Under the pieces are notes generated by a model. That model was given only the letters and a program-made list of their open reading frames with translations, had not been told where the DNA came from and did no database searches. This document shows, piece after piece, positions 8,023 through 16,416 of a stretch of DNA of 64,000 nt. Every line of letters starts with the position of its first letter. Position 1 is the stretch's first letter. Origin of the DNA: Sungkyunkwania multivorans (lineage in GTDB: Bacteria > Bacteroidota > Bacteroidia > Flavobacteriales > Flavobacteriaceae); assembly GCF_042675645.1 (NCBI RefSeq), contig NZ_JBHTJH010000004.1:62001-126000 (forward strand), written 5' to 3'. The position numbers and the translations under genes are program-made.

Positions 8023-8922
8023 TTACAATTCTTTAACGACTTCGGTTATCGAGCCGAAAATTTTGATGTTCGGTTGAAGTGACGCTTGATCGATGTATTG
8101 CGTCTGATGTCCTAAGATCCACAGATGATTGTCCTTGTTGCTCCCGATAAGGTCGATAAACTCTTTCAAGTAGCCATCTAATCTATCTTTGGTAGGAGTA
8201 ACAGTGAAGTAAGATACAAAATTTAGGCTATCATAATATTTAAGCAGATCGGACAAGGACTCCAAAGGAACCGTTTGTCCGAGGTAAATGGATTGGTAGC
8301 CATGTAGGATCACCTCATAATTTAAATATAACAGACCGATCTCGTGAATTTCGTTATCCGGCAAATACAACACAAATACCTTCGATCGATTACTCGGCTC
8401 TGCCATCTGCAACTTCTCGGTATTGATCAGAATCTTCTGTTTGATGAGGCCTGTGATGAAATGTTCGTGCGCCGGGCTTATCGTATCGGTCTGCCATAGC
8501 AATCCAAGCTCGTTGAGCAATGGAATAAATATTTCATAGAAGATCTCTCTAAATGATTTTTCAGCCAAAAGACTGTTGTAGGTAGAGTAGAAGAGCGACT
8601 GATCAAAATTGATCATAGAAAGCTTGAACGCATTGATCGACTGATTTTTTACACTATTCTCGGAAACGATCTCTCGTACGATAATAGGTATTCGCTCTTC
8701 TGGAATCTTGGCAATCTTGGAGATCTTATACCCGTTATTATACAAAAGCGTGATATTAAGCAACTTTTGGAGGTTCTTAAGATCGTAGTTCCGAATGTTG
8801 GTGTCGGTGCGCTCTGGGGTCAGCAAATTGTAACGCTTTTCCCAAATACGAATGGTGTGAGCCTTGATTCCTGAAAGATTTTCCAAGTCTTTGATACTGA
8901 AGGACTTCTTTACCGAATTCAT
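8023..8922 (-). CDS. MerR-type regulator with B12-binding domain (CarH/LitR-like)
   Basis: 299 aa. N-terminal MerR winged helix-turn-helix (residues about 7-75: FSIKDLENLSGIKAHTIRIWEKRY). The middle helical domain carries W143, nine residues, then E153-H154, which is the W-x9-EH signature of the light-sensing CarH cap. The C-terminal Rossmann-like B12-binding domain has E191-I-H193-E-I-G, matching the ExHxxG lower-axial-ligand motif. In CarH, adenosylcobalamin holds a DNA-bound repressor tetramer in the dark and light disassembles it. The gene heads the carotenoid operon on the same strand, 52 bp before crtI, and has its own copy of the palindrome 4 bp ahead of its ATG, suggesting autoregulation. 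AdoCbl binding and light response are inferences from the conserved residues. Confidence 0.88.
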   Translation of the reverse strand: MNSVKKSFSIKDLENLSGIKAHTIRIWEKRYNLLTPERTDTNIRNYDLKNLQKLLNITLLYNNGYKISKIAKIPEERIPIIVREIVSENSVKNQSINAFKLSMINFDQSLFYSTYNSLLAEKSFREIFYEIFIPLLNELGLLWQTDTISPAHEHFITGLIKQKILINTEKLQMAEPSNRSKVFVLYLPDNEIHEIGLLYLNYEVILHGYQSIYLGQTVPLESLSDLLKYYDSLNFVSYFTVTPTKDRLDGYLKEFIDLIGSNKDNHLWILGHQTQYIDQASLQPNIKIFGSITEVVKEL

Positions 8923-8926
8923 ATTT

Positions 8927-8954
8927 GTTTAATATTTTTTTTAAAAGACTAAAC
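8927..8954 (-). promoter_or_regulatory. Candidate autoregulatory operator of the MerR-B12 gene
   Basis: On the plus strand it reads GTTTAAT-N14-ACTAAAC: the outer arms GTTTA and TAAAC are perfect with an 18-bp core gap, as in the crtI copy, and the two inner positions of each arm diverge. It starts 4 bp upstream of the regulator's ATG. Confidence 0.6.
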
Positions 8955-9253
8955 TAAATTAATGATAATTACCGAATATAAAGGGTTTTTGTGATAAATT
9001 AACATTATTCTGTTGAGGATGGAGCCCGATATTGCTTACTTTTTTTTATTGGTTTGACCCTATTTTTAGAGATGATTCTTGTAGTACGACATTGAGCGAC
9101 CAGCGATCGGTTGAAGTGAGGTACGGTATATATACGATCCTGAGGGTTTGGGAATTATAGATGGGATGCGGAGCAAGTCATATCAAAATAAAGAAGGTGG
9201 TTTAAGTACAAAAGAAAATATTGATTAACTTTAGAGGACTGGACTAGGGTTTT
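8955..9253. other. Gene-free stretch with direct-repeat copy A
   Basis: AT-rich, with no plausible reading frame or RNA gene. Its right part from 9165 is the first copy of the diverged direct repeat described below. This marks the left edge of the accessory island. Confidence 0.6.
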
Positions 9254-9262
9254 TCATAGGAG
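9165..9262 (+). repeat. Direct repeat copy A, left of the ABC-3C block
   Basis: About 98 bp matching 13510-13611 at roughly three quarters of positions; shared words include GATGCGGAGCAA, ATCAAAATAAA, GGTGGT and GGACTAGGG. It overlaps the last codons of the RDD gene. The two copies are about 4.3 kb apart and enclose the RDD gene and the ABC-3C operon. Confidence 0.7.
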
Positions 9263-9778
9263 CCGTTGTTGTACGCTGGTTACTTTAATTTTACTATTCG
9301 CAATCTTATCGTAAATACTACTTTCTCCTTTTGAAATAACTATACTGACGAGATAGATCACTATAATTATTTGAGGCAGTATCAGTAAAATCCAAACCCA
9401 AATGGGCACATCATTTTCATATTTCGAGTAGAAGACTATCCAATGGACTCCAGTATGTGCAATTTCCCAAGGCAAAAATTTTAAAATATTCCTTTGAAGA
9501 ATTCTCGGTTTTGCGCTATCTGACTCAGAAAAAACGGAAATATTCATTATTCTTTTTCCTATAGTTGCTCTACGACTGCCTTTTTCGGATAAGAAAAAGT
9601 AAAGAAAAACAGGTAAGGTTAATGTAATGAAACCTAAGAATTGCCCACTAATTGGAGTCAATGCCAACTCTTTTAAATTCAGAATTACTGTTAGTCCAAA
9701 TAATAGTAGAGCGTATATTACAATAATGATGTAGTCAAGACTATAGGCTATCAACCTTCTGAAAATCAGTTTTTCCAT
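9254..9778 (-). CDS. RDD family membrane protein
   Basis: 174 aa. Begins FRRLIAYSLDYIIIVIYALLLFG, the RDD-domain opening with the Arg and Asp residues that name the family, then SEKGSRRATIGKRIMNISVF, typical of the cytoplasmic loop. Four hydrophobic segments follow the usual RDD topology. RDD proteins include proposed small-solute transporters; no function can be assigned here. The gene stands alone, preceded by a hairpin element (9786-9930) resembling those before two other island genes, so it looks like a single-gene mobile cassette. Confidence 0.85.
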   Translation of the reverse strand: MEKLIFRRLIAYSLDYIIIVIYALLLFGLTVILNLKELALTPISGQFLGFITLTLPVFLYFFLSEKGSRRATIGKRIMNISVFSESDSAKPRILQRNILKFLPWEIAHTGVHWIVFYSKYENDVPIWVWILLILPQIIIVIYLVSIVISKGESSIYDKIANSKIKVTSVQQRLL

Positions 9779-9785
9779 TTTTTAT

Positions 9786-9930
9786 ACTTGTATACAACGG
9801 TCTTGTATATGAAAAGTAGCGGATTTTTAAGCACTTACTTTTCCGTTTGTTACTGTCTTTTGATTTGTAAAATTCATTTTCGTTTTAGCGATTAAACCGC
9901 TATTTTTTATACACGTCTTAATTAAGCGGT
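9786..9930 (-). repeat. Cassette-type hairpin element 1, before the RDD gene
   Basis: Stem arms AAAAGTAGCGG (from about 9811) and CCGCTATTTTT (about 9898-9908). The outer flank CTTGTATAT is shared with the elements at 13299 and 16417. In gene orientation the element ends ATATACAAG followed by ACCGTTGTATAC, directly before the RDD start. Confidence 0.5.
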
Positions 9931-9936
9931 AGGCTT

Positions 9937-11748
9937 TTATTTCTCGGGTATAAATCCATTCTTTCTACTATACTTAATATGATTTATTTTGTCTTTTATA
10001 TCAATTGGTGGTTCCTCGTTCTCAATTATTATTATCTGGTCTAATTCGTTATTAGAGGTCACATATCTATAAAAATCCATTGCTAAATCATCACTTATTG
10101 TAACCTCTCCTTCATTTTCAGGTTTACGATATGTGACTAACGGCGAGTCCAAAATAGGCACACCTATTGAATAATCTTTTTGAGATATTAACTCTTGTAA
10201 AGCCACAATAAATGCGGAATAAATAATTGCTCTATAGCCCTTACCAGATAGATTTCTATTCTCTCCAGATATTACAAAATCATTCTGTTCCTCACTATAG
10301 CTAACATCTGTTAAGTTGGGATAATTATAACCTTCAAGTACTGATTTCAAGGCTTTTGAAAGTGGTGTTAATGATGCAGTTGTGATATATTCAAAAGATT
10401 CTTTAGAATTGGAACTAGGTATTGAATTTTCTAATTTTTCTTTTTCTTTTTTAAATTTCTCTAATTGTTCAAATTTATACAATGCACCAAGAACAATACT
10501 TTTCTTTTCATTTTCTCGATTAATTTGTTCAATGATAAAACCCATTTCTAACCCAACACCTTTATCAAGTTCTAAAGTATATTCGTCTATATTTTTTTCT
10601 AAACTAAAAACAGCCTTGGAGATATCATTAAACTCTTCCTTAAGAACTTTTTCTGATTCAATTAGTTCTTGAAGTAATGTTTCAATTTTCTCTATTTCTG
10701 TGCTACAAGAATCGATTATTTTCTTAATGTCAGCAATTGAACATTCTTGCTTAATTTCTCCATTACAAAGTGGACAATTGCCGTTTGCAGAGTGATTCTC
10801 TTCGTTTAATAATACACTTGTTTCTATGGTTGATTTCAAACGGGCAATATCTGAGTGATAATGTGCCTTTAAGAGGTCTGTTCTTTTATACAATTCTTCA
10901 ATTACTCTCCTTCTTGATTGCCTTATGTAAAGTACTTCTAAGGCTTCCATTCTTTTGCTCTCTATTTCGTTATATTTATTTTGTAGGCTAGAGTGTTTTT
11001 TACTTAATTTTTCTATTACAGAATTAGTTTCTGCGAGAATTAAAGAAGGGTCAACTTTATAGGTTTTAAGTTCTTTTTCATTTTCAATTATAAATTCTTT
11101 AAGTATTTCTAATTTCCCTTTTCTATTTGCTAGTTGGTTTTGAGATAGAGATTCAATAACGGTGCTATCATCTCTGCCTGTTGCAATTAATTTCAAAACA
11201 TTAGACTCTTCCGTTGCTTTGGTATAATGACTAATTATTAAAGAATCCTCCGTTGTTATTTGAGTTTCATTAACCATAGAGAATTTGACTATATCTCTAT
11301 ATGAAATTTGTCTGGTTTTGCCTTTTTGATTTGTTCTGATTCTTTTACCAGCTAGGTTATTTAATTTTAACAAAAAAGCAGAAACAGTTTTCTCGCTAGA
11401 CGGATTGTGTTTTCTATCAAGTATTTCAAATTCTTCAGATTCTTTAATGTTATCAATACTTGAATTATAGAGTTGGAAATTTCCACCTTTTAAATCACTT
11501 AATAAAGTATAGTGGTCATTTTGGGAATCTATAATTTCTAAATATATAAAATCATAGGATCTTGCTTGCTTAATAGACTTTGGAGGTTTTGAACCGCCAA
11601 ACATATAGTTTAAGCATTGAAATATAAAAGTCTTGCCTACATTAGAAGGTCCAGTAATGATGTTAACACCTTTTTCAAAAACTACACTTGCTTTTTCAAC
11701 AGAATTCCCTGTTAGTCTTAACTCTTTTAGAATGAACCCTGTTTTCAT
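9937..11748 (-). CDS. ABC-3C system Rad50-like ATPase (DUF3732 type)
   Basis: 603 aa SMC/Rad50-like ABC ATPase. Walker A in NIITGPSNVGKTFIFQ (about residue 32-45); long charged coiled-coil (about 195-440) broken by a Rad50-style zinc hook NGNCPLCNGEIKQEC near residue 323; signature-like LSGKGYRAIIYSAF; Walker B as GVPILDSPL. The LDSPL form and this layout match the DUF3732 ATPases described as the ATPase subunit of ABC-three-component (ABC-3C) conflict systems. Its ATG overlaps the stop of the middle-component gene by one base (TAATG). It would gate the associated nuclease; the trigger is unknown. Confidence 0.85.
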   Translation of the reverse strand: MKTGFILKELRLTGNSVEKASVVFEKGVNIITGPSNVGKTFIFQCLNYMFGGSKPPKSIKQARSYDFIYLEIIDSQNDHYTLLSDLKGGNFQLYNSSIDNIKESEEFEILDRKHNPSSEKTVSAFLLKLNNLAGKRIRTNQKGKTRQISYRDIVKFSMVNETQITTEDSLIISHYTKATEESNVLKLIATGRDDSTVIESLSQNQLANRKGKLEILKEFIIENEKELKTYKVDPSLILAETNSVIEKLSKKHSSLQNKYNEIESKRMEALEVLYIRQSRRRVIEELYKRTDLLKAHYHSDIARLKSTIETSVLLNEENHSANGNCPLCNGEIKQECSIADIKKIIDSCSTEIEKIETLLQELIESEKVLKEEFNDISKAVFSLEKNIDEYTLELDKGVGLEMGFIIEQINRENEKKSIVLGALYKFEQLEKFKKEKEKLENSIPSSNSKESFEYITTASLTPLSKALKSVLEGYNYPNLTDVSYSEEQNDFVISGENRNLSGKGYRAIIYSAFIVALQELISQKDYSIGVPILDSPLVTYRKPENEGEVTISDDLAMDFYRYVTSNNELDQIIIIENEEPPIDIKDKINHIKYSRKNGFIPEK

Positions 11749-12230
11749 TATTGTAAAATTTCAATATTAAACTCATTGTCTATCTCTGATAGCTTTGGAG
11801 TCATAATGTTTTTTAGTTCTTGTTTAGTGTGCTTTGAGAATTTATCAATTGCCCATTTTGCTCTATTTTGAAGTTCAATTGAATATTTTTCTTCAAGTGA
11901 CTCGAGAAATGGCATGGCATTCTCTGTGGCCTTATATTCTATTCCATTTATATTATATTGTTTTTCGATTAAATTCTTTGCGACAAAAAGGTTCAGCCCT
12001 TTCTCGATAATTGAACCTCTAACCATTATTTCACCTGCCCGATAGGGTACCGCAGGATGAAGGCTTTTTGTCGTTTTGTCAATATCTGCTGAATGAATAG
12101 TTAGATAATCTAGATATACAAGATTTTGTAAATCACAAGATTTAGGAAAAGCTTCATTCAAAATAGTTAAGATTCTAAGACCAGCTTCAACACTATTATT
12201 GAATGGATTTATATTTTTAGTGTTTTCCAT
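11748..12230 (-). CDS. ABC-3C system middle component (MC2-like)
   Basis: 160 aa from ATG 12230. Small helical protein with PFNNSVEAGLRILTILNEAFP, DLQNLVYLDYLTIHSADID, SLHPAVPYRAGEIMVRG and an ATENAMPFLESL region, the pattern of ABC-3C middle component 2 proteins, which look like winged-helix adaptors between ATPase and effector. A start at 12239 (three codons longer) is possible. I prefer 12230 because it gives the same one-base TAATG overlap with the preceding gene as seen at the next junction. Always found between the other two components, as here. Confidence 0.8.
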   Translation of the reverse strand: MENTKNINPFNNSVEAGLRILTILNEAFPKSCDLQNLVYLDYLTIHSADIDKTTKSLHPAVPYRAGEIMVRGSIIEKGLNLFVAKNLIEKQYNINGIEYKATENAMPFLESLEEKYSIELQNRAKWAIDKFSKHTKQELKNIMTPKLSEIDNEFNIEILQ

Positions 12231-13279
12231 TATATCCATTTAATTTTTTTATCATTAACTAATTGATGGCAAACTCCGCTTCGGTCATTAATAATACTAA
12301 CATCCTTTAAGGGATTCGAAGAGATTACAATTTTGCGAGCCTCCTTTTCTGCTTCTTTTACTTTTATAAAACTATTAGAGTATTCGTCCTCGACAATATC
12401 AATAATACCACCTAATATTTCGTTTTGAAAGTCTTCAAAAGTGTCAATAGGTAAACTATCTCTAGAGAAGTTTCTTAATTGTTCAGCGTGATGAAAGCTG
12501 ATTCTTGCCCTATTAAAATGATTTTTATAATGCATTTTTGAATCTAGTTCTTCTACCTTTTTATAATTTTCATTGCTTTCAGAAGCATAAGCAGATAGTA
12601 ATTGATTTACATATGTCGTTTCAGAATTTTGAATCGAGCTAGGAATTGTGCTCGTATCTAATTTTTCACGTTCTGGTAATCCTCCACCAAACCTTATCAG
12701 ATGATTTGGATGATTAATGTGTTCTTTTAAAATGTTTTTGGTGTGAATTTTTTCAAAAATTGAAAAATCAAAATTATTTACCCATTTCAGTAATTCACCT
12801 TCTAATATAATTTGTTTGTTAGATATATGATTTTCACAATACTTCACCCAATTTTTTTTGATAGCTTTCTTTAATTCACTGGGGTTCTGTAATAATTTGG
12901 AGAGAGAAGTTCCGCAACCTTTAGGCGAAACGAAATAGAATTTTCTAGGTTTGGGATATTCTTTATGAAACGTGTGAAATAAAATCTTTCCAAATTCTTT
13001 ATATACTTGAGTAGGAGTTAATGCACTATCGTAATGTTTGCATTGATAACAATCCCATATATAGTTGGCTTTGTTCTTGTCAGAAACATATCCAACTACG
13101 TCTCTTCCTTTGTCACCAGCACCTCCAAACCTTTCCGTTTCTACATATTCACTTTTTTTTATTACAATCCATTCTTCAATAAATTCTTCCCAGTCATCAA
13201 ATGACATATGTTCAATCATCTTAAGAGGTATTATTCTCTTACCGTAATTGACTTGATGTGATGTTTTGTAGTATGTCAT
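12230..13279 (-). CDS. ABC-3C effector with Mrr-like nuclease domain
   Basis: 349 aa. The N-terminal third looks like a restriction-endonuclease (Mrr/PD-D/ExK) fold: MSFDDWEEFIEEW, then RFGGAGDKGRDVVGY and, after a strand, YIWDCYQCKHYDSALTP; the GxD and QxK residues would form the metal site. The C-terminal part (about 220-349), with HYKNHFNRARISFHHAEQL and a terminal DRSGVCHQLVNDKKIKWI, matches ABC-3C effector C-terminal domains that dock on the middle component. It is first in a tight three-gene operon. Predicted role: DNA cleavage released by the ATPase/middle-component switch in anti-phage or anti-plasmid defence. No phage target is known. Confidence 0.8.
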   Translation of the reverse strand: MTYYKTSHQVNYGKRIIPLKMIEHMSFDDWEEFIEEWIVIKKSEYVETERFGGAGDKGRDVVGYVSDKNKANYIWDCYQCKHYDSALTPTQVYKEFGKILFHTFHKEYPKPRKFYFVSPKGCGTSLSKLLQNPSELKKAIKKNWVKYCENHISNKQIILEGELLKWVNNFDFSIFEKIHTKNILKEHINHPNHLIRFGGGLPEREKLDTSTIPSSIQNSETTYVNQLLSAYASESNENYKKVEELDSKMHYKNHFNRARISFHHAEQLRNFSRDSLPIDTFEDFQNEILGGIIDIVEDEYSNSFIKVKEAEKEARKIVISSNPLKDVSIINDRSGVCHQLVNDKKIKWI

Positions 13280-13298
13280 TTTTTTTCAGCTTACCGCT

Positions 13299-13463
13299 AA
13301 CTTGTATATAAACGCAATGGCGTTTATTATCTATTTATTTTATTCGATCATGCAGTTTATTCCTCCATATTGGTCGGCCAAACGCCACTGCGACTAGATG
13401 TTCAAGTAAAAATAAGAAGTTTCCAGTAGCTAACATTACGGTTTTCCCGTAAAACCATAAGTA
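13299..13463 (-). repeat. Cassette-type hairpin element 2, before the ABC-3C operon
   Basis: Arms AACGCAATGGCGTT (13311-13324) and AAACGCCACTGCG (13380-13392) pair. The outer flank is CTTGTATATAAACGC. About 165 bp are shared with 16417-16579, including GTCGGCCAAACGCCA, TAAGAAGTTTCC and CCGTAAAAC. On the minus strand it sits directly ahead of the effector gene. Confidence 0.65.
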
Positions 13464-13875
13464 CTGCCTAATAGGGAATAACGTCCAAGTCCTCGGGGAT
13501 TACACATAAGATGCGGAGCAAATTAGATCAAAATAAAAAAAAGGTGGTCTAAAGCAAGAGGAAAATAGCAACTAACTTCAGAGAACTGGACTAGGGCTTT
13601 TCAAAGGGGGCTTGGTGATGCTTTATTATTTTCCCGTTCCTTTCAACATTCACTGTACATCAGAACTTACATTAAGCATCAAATTTTAAATCAAATTAGA
13701 AATGATGCGTCAGCTTTTTATCTCATTAGTGTTTGATTATCTGATGATTAACATCCCTTGATGCTTGCTCACTACATGTCGGAATTGTTCTAGTATTTCT
13801 CGGAATTATTACAGGCGATACGTGTAAAAGCCTCTAGTTTTATCAAAAACTTTTAGAAACGATACACACCTCATT
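13464..13875. other. Gene-free stretch with direct-repeat copy B
   Basis: Contains direct-repeat copy B (13510-13611), then about 260 bp in which I see no gene, RNA or strong promoter. It separates the minus-strand ABC-3C block from the plus-strand DUF1214-like gene. Confidence 0.5.
13510..13611 (+). repeat. Direct repeat copy B, right of the ABC-3C block
   Basis: Partner of 9165-9262 in the same orientation, with small insertions and substitutions. The level of divergence indicates an old duplication rather than a fresh target-site duplication. Confidence 0.7.
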
Positions 13876-15096
13876 ATGAATGATTCACAAACGGAATTAA
13901 AGGGCGCGCTTCAATTTGCGAAAGCAATTGAACAAGCACGGGAAATCATGTTAACAGCACCTTGGTATGTTTTTAGTCCAACTCCCGAACAAGAACTTGC
14001 TGCGGCAGAAAAGCAACTTAAACACCAAATAGCCGCCGCGCTGGACGAAGGTTTTGTTGTTCACGATCCGCTTCATCCTGAATTTAGGGTGATGAGCCAG
14101 CATAATCAGTACGGTCTATACAATCCCGATAATAAGTATTTTGCTGCTACGATCTCGTCAGATGGCGTATATGTGATCCGCGGTAAACGAGGTACAAGTG
14201 CATCTCTTGAAATACAGGTCGGTGCGGGTGATCCTGGTTATAATGAAAATTTAACGAGCCCTATCACCGTAGATCAAATTACGGGAGAAGATTTAAATCT
14301 TAGGAGCGACGATACATTTGAAATTATTATAAGCGATACCAAACCGGAAGGAGCCGAAAATTGGTTGCAAAATTATAAAGGTGATTATCAAGCAAACAGC
14401 ATTCTTATTCGAGAAGGTTTTATGGATTGGGAAAAAGAAAAAGGTGGCACCTGGTATATTGAGCGCATGGATACAAGCGGTCAACCCAATTCCAACCCCA
14501 GCCCTAAAGTGGTAAACGATCAATACGCACGAGCCTCTGAATATTTAATTAACGCTACCAAAGGTTGGGTGAAGTTTGTGGATCGCCTAAGAGCAAACTT
14601 GGCCAGTGGTCACCTAAGTCAACCGCGCCCCACCCAAGACGGCAGTGGTTTGCCTGGACAATGGAATGCAGCCGGATTTTTTCCAATGGCACCTGATGAT
14701 GCGCTCATTATTACAGTGTCAAGATCGAACGCTAAATATCAATCCATTCAGGTAGGGGATTTTTGGTTCAATGCTCTTGATTTTTACCAACGTCAAACAA
14801 GTTTAACTACAGCGCAAGCACAGATAAATGACGAAGAATACCGATTCGTAATTAGCGCCAAGGATCCCGGTGTGGCAAATTGGCTTGATACAGCAGGTAC
14901 ACAGAAAATCTTTGTTTTTATGCGATGGCAAGGAATGCCGGAATGCGAGGAGCCATCTGCCGTTCGTGCAAAAATGGTCAAGTTCAAAGAGCTTCGTAAG
15001 TGCCTTTCGGATGAGCCGTTTTTTGGACCAAAGAAAAGGCAAGCGCAGCTTGCTGCACGTAAAGCCGCAGCATTGACCAAACCCAGAGGGTTTTAG
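13876..15096 (+). CDS. DUF1214-like domain protein
   Basis: 406 aa with no signal peptide. Two linked regions: FRVMSQHNQYGLYNPDNKYFAATISSDG with YVIRGKRGTSAS (about 75-115), and a C-terminal ITVSRSNAKYQSIQVGDFWF, then DEEYRFVISAKDPGVANWLDTAG and IFVFMRWQG (about 275-355). The DPGVxNWLDTxG and RWQ stretches resemble the DUF1214 family (COG5361). Biochemical role is not known to me. It is the only plus-strand gene of the island, with a more GC-rich, Ala-rich composition than the ABC-3C genes next to it, so it probably arrived separately. No ribosome-binding site is evident. Confidence 0.65.
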   Translation: MNDSQTELKGALQFAKAIEQAREIMLTAPWYVFSPTPEQELAAAEKQLKHQIAAALDEGFVVHDPLHPEFRVMSQHNQYGLYNPDNKYFAATISSDGVYVIRGKRGTSASLEIQVGAGDPGYNENLTSPITVDQITGEDLNLRSDDTFEIIISDTKPEGAENWLQNYKGDYQANSILIREGFMDWEKEKGGTWYIERMDTSGQPNSNPSPKVVNDQYARASEYLINATKGWVKFVDRLRANLASGHLSQPRPTQDGSGLPGQWNAAGFFPMAPDDALIITVSRSNAKYQSIQVGDFWFNALDFYQRQTSLTTAQAQINDEEYRFVISAKDPGVANWLDTAGTQKIFVFMRWQGMPECEEPSAVRAKMVKFKELRKCLSDEPFFGPKKRQAQLAARKAAALTKPRGF

Positions 15097-15188
15097 GAAA
15101 TAACAACAAGTGAATCACTTAACGCAACATGTCTCTTATTTTAGATTTAAGTTCTTGAGTTTAGTGTGGTTTCGGCTATGAGTAGTTG

Positions 15189-15213
15189 CGCCTGCCGGCA
15201 GGCAGGCAGGCAA
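15189..15213. repeat. Short GC-rich palindromic repeat
   Basis: Contains GCCTGCCGGCAGGC followed by further CAGG iterations. Similar words occur at 29283-29302 and near 54600, always between genes, so this is an interspersed REP-like element of this genome. Confidence 0.6.
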
Positions 15214-15276
15214 CCCCCCAGAACGATGCCGTTGGGCTGGTCACACAAAGCCATTGTCGGCGGTTCGGTTTTTTAT

Positions 15277-16374
15277 TTAATATTTTCTTTCAAATGATGT
15301 TCCATTGAAGATATATACACCACTTGCGCTTGCTCCTCCGAACCATAACTCTCCATTATTCGCTCGGTAAATAGTCCAAATTTGATTGCTTTCAAGACCG
15401 TTCTCTTTTGAGAAATTGACGAAAGTACTTCCGTCATATTTCCAGACACCTGATTCGGCAGTTCCGAACCAAATGTTTCCTGAATCGTCTTCACTGATTG
15501 CAAATACCCGCTCAAGGGAATTCCCATTGGTATTTTTTTGTTTTAGTTCGTTTAGTTCCGTAAAGTTTATCAATTCCGTTCCGTCATATTTGAAAACACC
15601 AATTCCATTATTCCCAATCCAAATGTTTCCTTTGCTGTCTTCCATTAAACTACGAATATGCAAAAAGCCTGTTTCCTCATTAAGTCCGAGAAGCTCATTG
15701 TCGATAATTTTGAAATCAGAACCTTTGTATGCTATTGCTGCACCATAAGTCCCGAACCAAATATTTCCATTTTTGCTTTTGACGAATGGTGTAGTGATTG
15801 AATAGTAGTTTTCTTCTCCTTCTTTAGGCCTTATAGGAAAAGCTCTATACGATATTTCTTTTCCATCATATTGATAAACACCAGGTTTTTCCTCGAATTC
15901 ATTATAACCAGTAGCTTTGTCTCCTTTAAACCAAAGGCTTTTTTTAATTAGGTTCCAATTACCCTTTGAATTAAAATTTCTTTTTGCTCGCTCGGTAATT
16001 TTGGTTCCATCATAGCTACTGAGTCCTTCGCCACCTTCAAACCAAATCTCACCATTCTCATATTCGTAAATTGACCTAATTTGCATATCAGACAATCCTT
16101 CATTTTTGGTGTAGTAAGTGAAGTGATTACCATCAAATTTAGCTACTCCTTCCTGATGACTTCCGAACCAGATATTGCCTTTGCTGTCTTCTAATATTGA
16201 ACGAATGCCAGAAGTAAATTTCAGTTTAATGATGTCATTTTCAGCTTTTTTTTTCGATTGGTTTTCAGTAGCGATTTGCTCTTGCTCTTTGGACTGCTTT
16301 CTATTGGTGCAAGAGTTGAAAAAGATAATCAGAACTGATAGCAATATTATTTTATTAAATCTTCCGTTTTTCAT
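15277..16374 (-). CDS. Beta-propeller lipoprotein (two-component regulator propeller repeats)
   Basis: 365 aa from ATG 16374. The signal MKNGRFNKIILLSVLIIFFNSC ends in a lipobox Cys. At least six repeats of the form DSKGNIWFGS-GVxKFDG follow (Reg_prop type): SKGNIWFGSHQEGVAKFDG, NGEIWFEGGEGLSSYDG, NGNIWFGTYG, SKGNIWIGNNGIGVFKYDG, SGNIWFGTAESGVWKYDG and NGELWFGGASASGVYIFNG. Such propellers form the sensor part of hybrid two-component systems; here the kinase half is absent, so it is a free-standing periplasm-facing propeller. The frame stays open 5' through the repeat array, but that extension is not protein-like. Preceded by hairpin element 3. Confidence 0.85.
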   Translation of the reverse strand: MKNGRFNKIILLSVLIIFFNSCTNRKQSKEQEQIATENQSKKKAENDIIKLKFTSGIRSILEDSKGNIWFGSHQEGVAKFDGNHFTYYTKNEGLSDMQIRSIYEYENGEIWFEGGEGLSSYDGTKITERAKRNFNSKGNWNLIKKSLWFKGDKATGYNEFEEKPGVYQYDGKEISYRAFPIRPKEGEENYYSITTPFVKSKNGNIWFGTYGAAIAYKGSDFKIIDNELLGLNEETGFLHIRSLMEDSKGNIWIGNNGIGVFKYDGTELINFTELNELKQKNTNGNSLERVFAISEDDSGNIWFGTAESGVWKYDGSTFVNFSKENGLESNQIWTIYRANNGELWFGGASASGVYIFNGTSFERKY

Positions 16375-16416
16375 TGATTTTGTTGACTTGTGCGAGTTTA
16401 TTCTACATGACGCACA

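Noticed and set aside
9254..16374. Prophage or integrative conjugative element
   Set aside because: No integrase, relaxase, capsid or transfer gene in the window; only cassette-like and tRNA-linked signs.
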